Of a stretch of 18,054 nt of DNA, positions 14,944 through 18,054 are shown piece by piece. Source of the DNA: Acidobacteriota bacterium. Its GTDB lineage: Bacteria > Acidobacteriota > Terriglobia > Terriglobales > Acidobacteriaceae. Below the pieces are notes generated by a model that did no database searches, was not told the DNA's origin, and saw nothing but the letters and a program-made list of their open reading frames with translations. Numbering within the stretch: position 1 is the stretch's first letter; every line of letters starts with the position of its first letter. Both the position numbers and the translations under genes were made by a program. The DNA lies in NCBI GenBank assembly GCA_021802085.1, contig JAKAAZ010000054.1, positions 1 through 18,054 of the forward strand, given 5' to 3'.

Positions 14944-15048
14944 ATGGAAAAATGGCCTGCAAAACTTGGCAACGTGCGTTTCATGGTACTCGGGATCGTA
15001 CTGATGCTGCTGGCAACGATGTGGTTGCTCTCAAGAATTTTCGGTTGA
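14944..15048 (+). CDS. Possible 34-residue single-pass membrane protein
   Basis: A plus-strand frame from ATG 14944 to TGA 15048 encodes a short charged, polar N-terminus (MEKWPAKLGNVR) and one strongly hydrophobic helix (FMVLGIVLMLLATMWLLSRIFG) that ends the protein. An AGGAG SD lies 11 nt upstream of the ATG, slightly far but usable. The frame is also open from an ATG at 14920, which would give 42 residues but lacks an SD. The layout, a basic juxtamembrane segment followed by one 18-20 residue helix, is typical of real small membrane proteins. No family is recognised. It lies 72 bp upstream of and co-directional with the second SDR gene. It overlaps a longer minus-strand frame that has no support. 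Confidence 0.5.
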   Translation: MEKWPAKLGNVRFMVLGIVLMLLATMWLLSRIFG

Positions 15049-15120
15049 CGGCCACACGGGACGAAGGATGAATCCATTCCAGGATACCCGGAATGTCATT
15101 TCAGGTGGGAGAATGGAACG

Positions 15121-15849
15121 GTGACGCAGACTTTCCCTCTTGCTGGACAAGTCGCCGTGGTGACCGGCGCCAGCCGCGGCATCGGCGCAGCCATCGCGCG
15201 CAAACTGTCCGCGCTGGGTGCACACCTCATTTTGACGGCGAGAGATCAGGATCAGCTCAATCGGATTGTCGCCGAGATTTCCGCGGCGGGCGGCCATGCC
15301 GAATCTCATCCCTGCGATTTGACCAAGCCGACACAGATCGAGGCATTCGCGCGGCTCATCCTGGAAGCCCATAGGCGCTGCGACATTCTGGTGAACAACG
15401 CCGGCGTGGGCTGGTTTCAGGGCCCTCTGCACACGACGCCTCTCGAGGACTGGGATCAACTCCTCGCCATCAATCTGCGAGCGCCATACCTGTTGTTGCG
15501 CGCCTTTGCACCCGCAATGATTGCAGCAAAGCGCGGCCACATCGTCAATATTTCCTCGCTGGCCAGTAAAAATCCCGTGCCAAACGGGGCTGCCTATGCC
15601 GCCTCCAAGTGGGGACTGAATGGTCTGATGGTTTCCGCCGCCGAAGAACTGCGGCAGCACCAGGTGCGCGTCTCTCTGGTGGCTCCCGGCACGGTGCGGA
15701 CGGAATTTGGTTCCGGACAGTCCTCTCAAAAATCTGCGCTGGGAGCTATCCAGCCGAACGACATTGCAGCGATTGTTGCCTTATTGGTTACCCAGGCCGA
15801 TGAGTCTTTCATCAGTGAAGTGCTGGTTCGGCCTACACTGAAGAAGTAG
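15121..15849 (+). CDS. Short-chain dehydrogenase/reductase (SDR)
   Basis: This 242-residue classical SDR resembles 3-ketoacyl-ACP reductase-like (FabG-like) enzymes. Motifs: TGASRGIG (15-22), R41 after the second strand (suggesting NADP(H) preference), CDL (65-67), NNAG (92-95), N118, S146, and the catalytic Y159 and K163 (YAASK). APGTVRTEF (188-196) follows. The C-terminus (ISEVLVRPTLKK) lacks the usual 'xVDGG' ending of FabG-type SDRs, so the substrate class differs or is uncertain. The start is GTG at 15121, with GGGAGA about 10 nt upstream. It stands between the small membrane ORF and smc, all on the plus strand; smc has its own promoter, so co-transcription with it is not required. Confidence 0.92.
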   Translation: MTQTFPLAGQVAVVTGASRGIGAAIARKLSALGAHLILTARDQDQLNRIVAEISAAGGHAESHPCDLTKPTQIEAFARLILEAHRRCDILVNNAGVGWFQGPLHTTPLEDWDQLLAINLRAPYLLLRAFAPAMIAAKRGHIVNISSLASKNPVPNGAAYAASKWGLNGLMVSAAEELRQHQVRVSLVAPGTVRTEFGSGQSSQKSALGAIQPNDIAAIVALLVTQADESFISEVLVRPTLKK

Positions 15850-15948
15850 GAATCGGGGGGTTTCCGGCCTGGCGTCTCCCGAATCGTCCATGACGAATCT
15901 CTTGTGGCAATATCCAACGCCTATGCTATATCTGGGGTTGCGGACTCC

Positions 15949-15957
15949 TTATCCACA
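15949..15957 (+). promoter_or_regulatory. Consensus DnaA box upstream of smc
   Basis: An exact TTATCCACA lies 18 bp upstream of the -35 of the candidate smc promoter and about 100 bp before the smc start codon. Match seen; function inferred. Confidence 0.45.
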
Positions 15958-15975
15958 ACCTGCTGTATCTGTAGA

Positions 15976-16004
15976 TTGACCCAATGCCAAGTCCAGGCTA
16001 AAGT
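15976..16004 (+). promoter_or_regulatory. Candidate sigma70-type promoter of smc
   Basis: TTGACC (15976-15981; 5 of 6 matches to the -35 consensus) and TAAAGT (15999-16004; 4 of 6 to the -10) are separated by exactly 17 bp. Transcription would start near 16011, giving a leader of about 48 nt before the smc TTG at 16059. Confidence 0.55.
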
Positions 16005-16058
16005 GAACCCATCCAGGGGCTAATCCAGCCGCTGAACCGTTGTGCCAAGGAGCGTCGA

Positions 16059-18054
16059 TTGCTCGAACTTAAGCGCATTCATATTCTCGGCTTCAAGTCC
16101 TTCTGCGATCGCACGGAAGTGTTGCTGGACAGCAACGGCGTCACCGCGATCGTGGGCCCCAATGGGTGTGGCAAATCCAACATCTCCGATGCCATCAGCT
16201 GGGTGCTCGGCGAGCAGTCGGCGAAAGACTTGCGCGGCATCAAGATGGAAGATGTCATCTTCTCCGGCACTCGCGATCGCAAGCCAACGGGTATGGCCGA
16301 AGTGTCGCTCGTCCTCATCGATCCGGAAGTGTATCAGCCTGCCAGCCTCCATCCAGGGCCGGAAGCGGTCGAAGATGACTGGGACGAAGCGGCGGTGCGG
16401 TCTCAGGCAGCGCGGGAGACAGAAGAAATCACCGCGGAACTGCAACCTGGCCAAATCCTGGAAGGTTCGGCCGAAGTAGATGGAAAAGGCGCGGTCGCCG
16501 CGGAGGAAACCGCGGGAGCCCCAGGCGAAGAAGCGACGACGGGCGAGAGCAATGTCGTGCTGAAGATTCGCCGCCGAAAATTCCAGCGCAATCATGCTCA
16601 GGATGGCGAAATCATTATTTCCCGCCGGCTGTTCCGTACCGGCGAGAGCGAATATCTGCTGAATGGCAAGCTTTGTCGCCTGCGCGATATCCACGACATC
16701 CTGATGGGCACCGGGCTCAGTTCGGACTCCTACGGCATCATCGGGCAGGAACGCATTGGACAGTTGTTAAGCAGCAAGCCGCACGAGCGACGGGCGATTA
16801 TCGAAGAGGCTGCCGGGGTCACGCGCTTCAAAACAAAAAAGCATCTGGCGGAATTGCGCCTCGAGCAGGCAAAGCAAAATCTGGCCCGCGTCAGCGACAT
16901 TTTCGATGAAGTTGCGCGCCAGATGAATTCCCTGAAACGCCAGGCTTCCAAGGCTGAGCGCTATGGCGCCCTGCGCGACGAGCTTCGCCAGCGTCTGCGT
17001 GTGGTCATCGCCACGCGGCTTTCCATGACGGATGCGGCGGCCGTGGCGGTGGCAACGGAGCTGGAGCAATTGACCCGGCAGATCGATGAGCTGACGCAGA
17101 CAATTGCAGCGATCGATCAGCAACGCGCCGCAGCCGTCTCGGAAGGCTACAGCCGCGAGCTGCAGGCCCGCGACGCGGCAACCCAAGCCAATAGCGCTTC
17201 CGTAGAATTGGAGCGCACGCTGGGGCAGTTGCAAGCCAATCAGGATCGCGCCGCCGACCTGACGCTACGCCTGCAGGCCGCGCAAGCGGAACTGGCGCAA
17301 ACGCAGCTGCAGTTGACCGGACTGGAAACGGAACGCAGCCAGCAGCAAACGTTTCTGGCGCAGGCGCAGCAGGCCGTCGACCTGGCGCGGCAGGACATGC
17401 AGGCGCGTCAACATGCATTTCAAGCAGCGACCACGGAGCTTGCCTCTGTGAGCGAGCGCATGGAAGCCTCCCGGCGCCAGATGCTGCACTGGATGGGGCA
17501 GGCCAACAACGTGCGCAACCAGATCAGCCAGGGCGAAGCCAGTCTGGAAGGCTACCAGCGCGAAGCGGAGCGACTCGCGGTCGAGCGGACCAGCGTGCAG
17601 GGCGAGTTGGAAAAGCTGGGGGTCGAACGCGGCCAGGTTTCCCTCAACTTTGCTTCCGCCAGCAATGTTTTGCAGGACACCGAGGCCGAATTGGCAACCC
17701 TGCGCGCAGAACTGGAAACGCAGCGCGCGGAAGAAGCGTCTTCCCGCCGTCAGGCCGATCAACTGCGCGCCGAGCAAGCGACCTTGCAGGGACGCACGAA
17801 TTCGCTGGAATCCCTGATTCGAGAACATAGCTACTCCACCGACACAGTGCGCCAGTTGCTGCGCACGAACACGATGGAAGGCGGCCACGCGCCCGTTGGC
17901 GTGCTCGCGGATTTTGTCGAGGTTTCCGACCAGTATGAAGCGGTCGTGGATGAATTCCTGCGCGACGAGTTGAACTTCATCGTGGTAAAAAGCTGGAACG
18001 ACGCCCAGGAAGGAATGCGAGTTCTCAAGACGGACGTCGATGGCCGCGCAACAT
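16059..18054 (+). CDS. smc: Chromosome segregation SMC ATPase, partial (3' end outside window)
   Basis: Structural maintenance of chromosomes protein: an ATP-driven loop-extruding dimer that compacts and segregates the chromosome with ScpA/ScpB. About 665 codons are in the window, covering the N-terminal head, the first coiled-coil arm and the start of the hinge. The start is TTG at 16059 with AAGGAG 6 nt upstream; the product begins LELKRIHILGFKSFCDRTE. Walker A is GPNGCGKS (33-40), the Q-loop region is GLSSDSYGIIGQERI (219-233), and 'EEAAGVTRFKTKK' (249-261) starts the coiled coil, which runs to about 600 and is rich in Q, E and A. The hinge begins near residue 608 (HAPVGVLADFVEV). Residues about 88-182 hold an insertion of roughly 80 residues compared with Bacillus SMC. 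Confidence 0.97.
   Translation, partial: MLELKRIHILGFKSFCDRTEVLLDSNGVTAIVGPNGCGKSNISDAISWVLGEQSAKDLRGIKMEDVIFSGTRDRKPTGMAEVSLVLIDPEVYQPASLHPGPEAVEDDWDEAAVRSQAARETEEITAELQPGQILEGSAEVDGKGAVAAEETAGAPGEEATTGESNVVLKIRRRKFQRNHAQDGEIIISRRLFRTGESEYLLNGKLCRLRDIHDILMGTGLSSDSYGIIGQERIGQLLSSKPHERRAIIEEAAGVTRFKTKKHLAELRLEQAKQNLARVSDIFDEVARQMNSLKRQASKAERYGALRDELRQRLRVVIATRLSMTDAAAVAVATELEQLTRQIDELTQTIAAIDQQRAAAVSEGYSRELQARDAATQANSASVELERTLGQLQANQDRAADLTLRLQAAQAELAQTQLQLTGLETERSQQQTFLAQAQQAVDLARQDMQARQHAFQAATTELASVSERMEASRRQMLHWMGQANNVRNQISQGEASLEGYQREAERLAVERTSVQGELEKLGVERGQVSLNFASASNVLQDTEAELATLRAELETQRAEEASSRRQADQLRAEQATLQGRTNSLESLIREHSYSTDTVRQLLRTNTMEGGHAPVGVLADFVEVSDQYEAVVDEFLRDELNFIVVKSWNDAQEGMRVLKTDVDGRAT

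Noticed and set aside
14799..15077. A 92-residue minus-strand open frame in the gap before the second SDR
   Set aside because: There is no SD or domain, and it overlaps the better supported small membrane ORF on the plus strand.
15850..15900. Terminator after the second SDR gene
   Set aside because: GAATCGGGGG and CTCCCGAATC pair only imperfectly and no T-run follows, so it does not qualify as an intrinsic terminator.

Overview
The window looks like chromosome from an Acidobacteriota bacterium, probably of the Terriglobia (subdivision 1) type. This is inferred from the GC-rich coding sequence, the pilus gene set, the relic of an acidobacterial-style secreted BNR-repeat protein, and a palindromic intergenic repeat with arms of the 'GTCATCCTGAG...GAAGGACC' kind. 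No rRNA, tRNA, CRISPR array, transposase or phage gene was recognised. Almost all the DNA is coding.

Left part (1-7419, all minus strand): an M16 zinc peptidase leads into a type IV pilus/type II secretion-like cluster. Read in the direction of transcription it runs: M16 peptidase, prepilin, LolA-like periplasmic carrier, a decayed secreted BNR-repeat gene preceded by a palindromic repeat, the inner-membrane platform protein PilC/GspF, a short-chain dehydrogenase, the assembly ATPase PilB/GspE, and a PilM/GspL-like protein that runs off the left edge. The dehydrogenase sits between pilC and pilB, and a shared 12-bp ribosome-binding-site block lies at both of its junctions. Several starts here are better placed at internal codons that have a Shine-Dalgarno (SD) sequence.

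Middle part (7420-13346): rlmN (plus) faces yvcK (minus) 6 bp apart. yvcK follows a small TPR gene. ispG (plus) overlaps an Rrf2-type regulator (minus) tail to tail by 7 bp. That regulator is divergent from ymdB, whose SD lies wholly inside a perfect 7-bp hairpin. The 82-bp gap before rlmN holds a consensus DnaA box, a 9-bp inverted repeat and a perfect TATAAT. A strong bidirectional terminator closes ymdB against the next gene.

Right part (13371-18054): a secreted TPR protein (minus), a 442-bp gap holding a possible 34-residue single-pass membrane protein, a second short-chain dehydrogenase (plus), and smc (plus, TTG start, truncated by the window end in its hinge). smc has a good sigma70-type promoter, an upstream DnaA box and an unusually large acidic insertion in its N-terminal ATPase head.

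Most of this is ordinary housekeeping. The points worth a second look are the mosaic pilus operon (embedded SDR, LolA and a dead gene), the SD-masking hairpin of ymdB, the two consensus DnaA boxes upstream of rlmN and smc, the small membrane ORF, and the acidic inserts in SMC and RlmN. I found no clear evidence of a wholly new multi-gene system.
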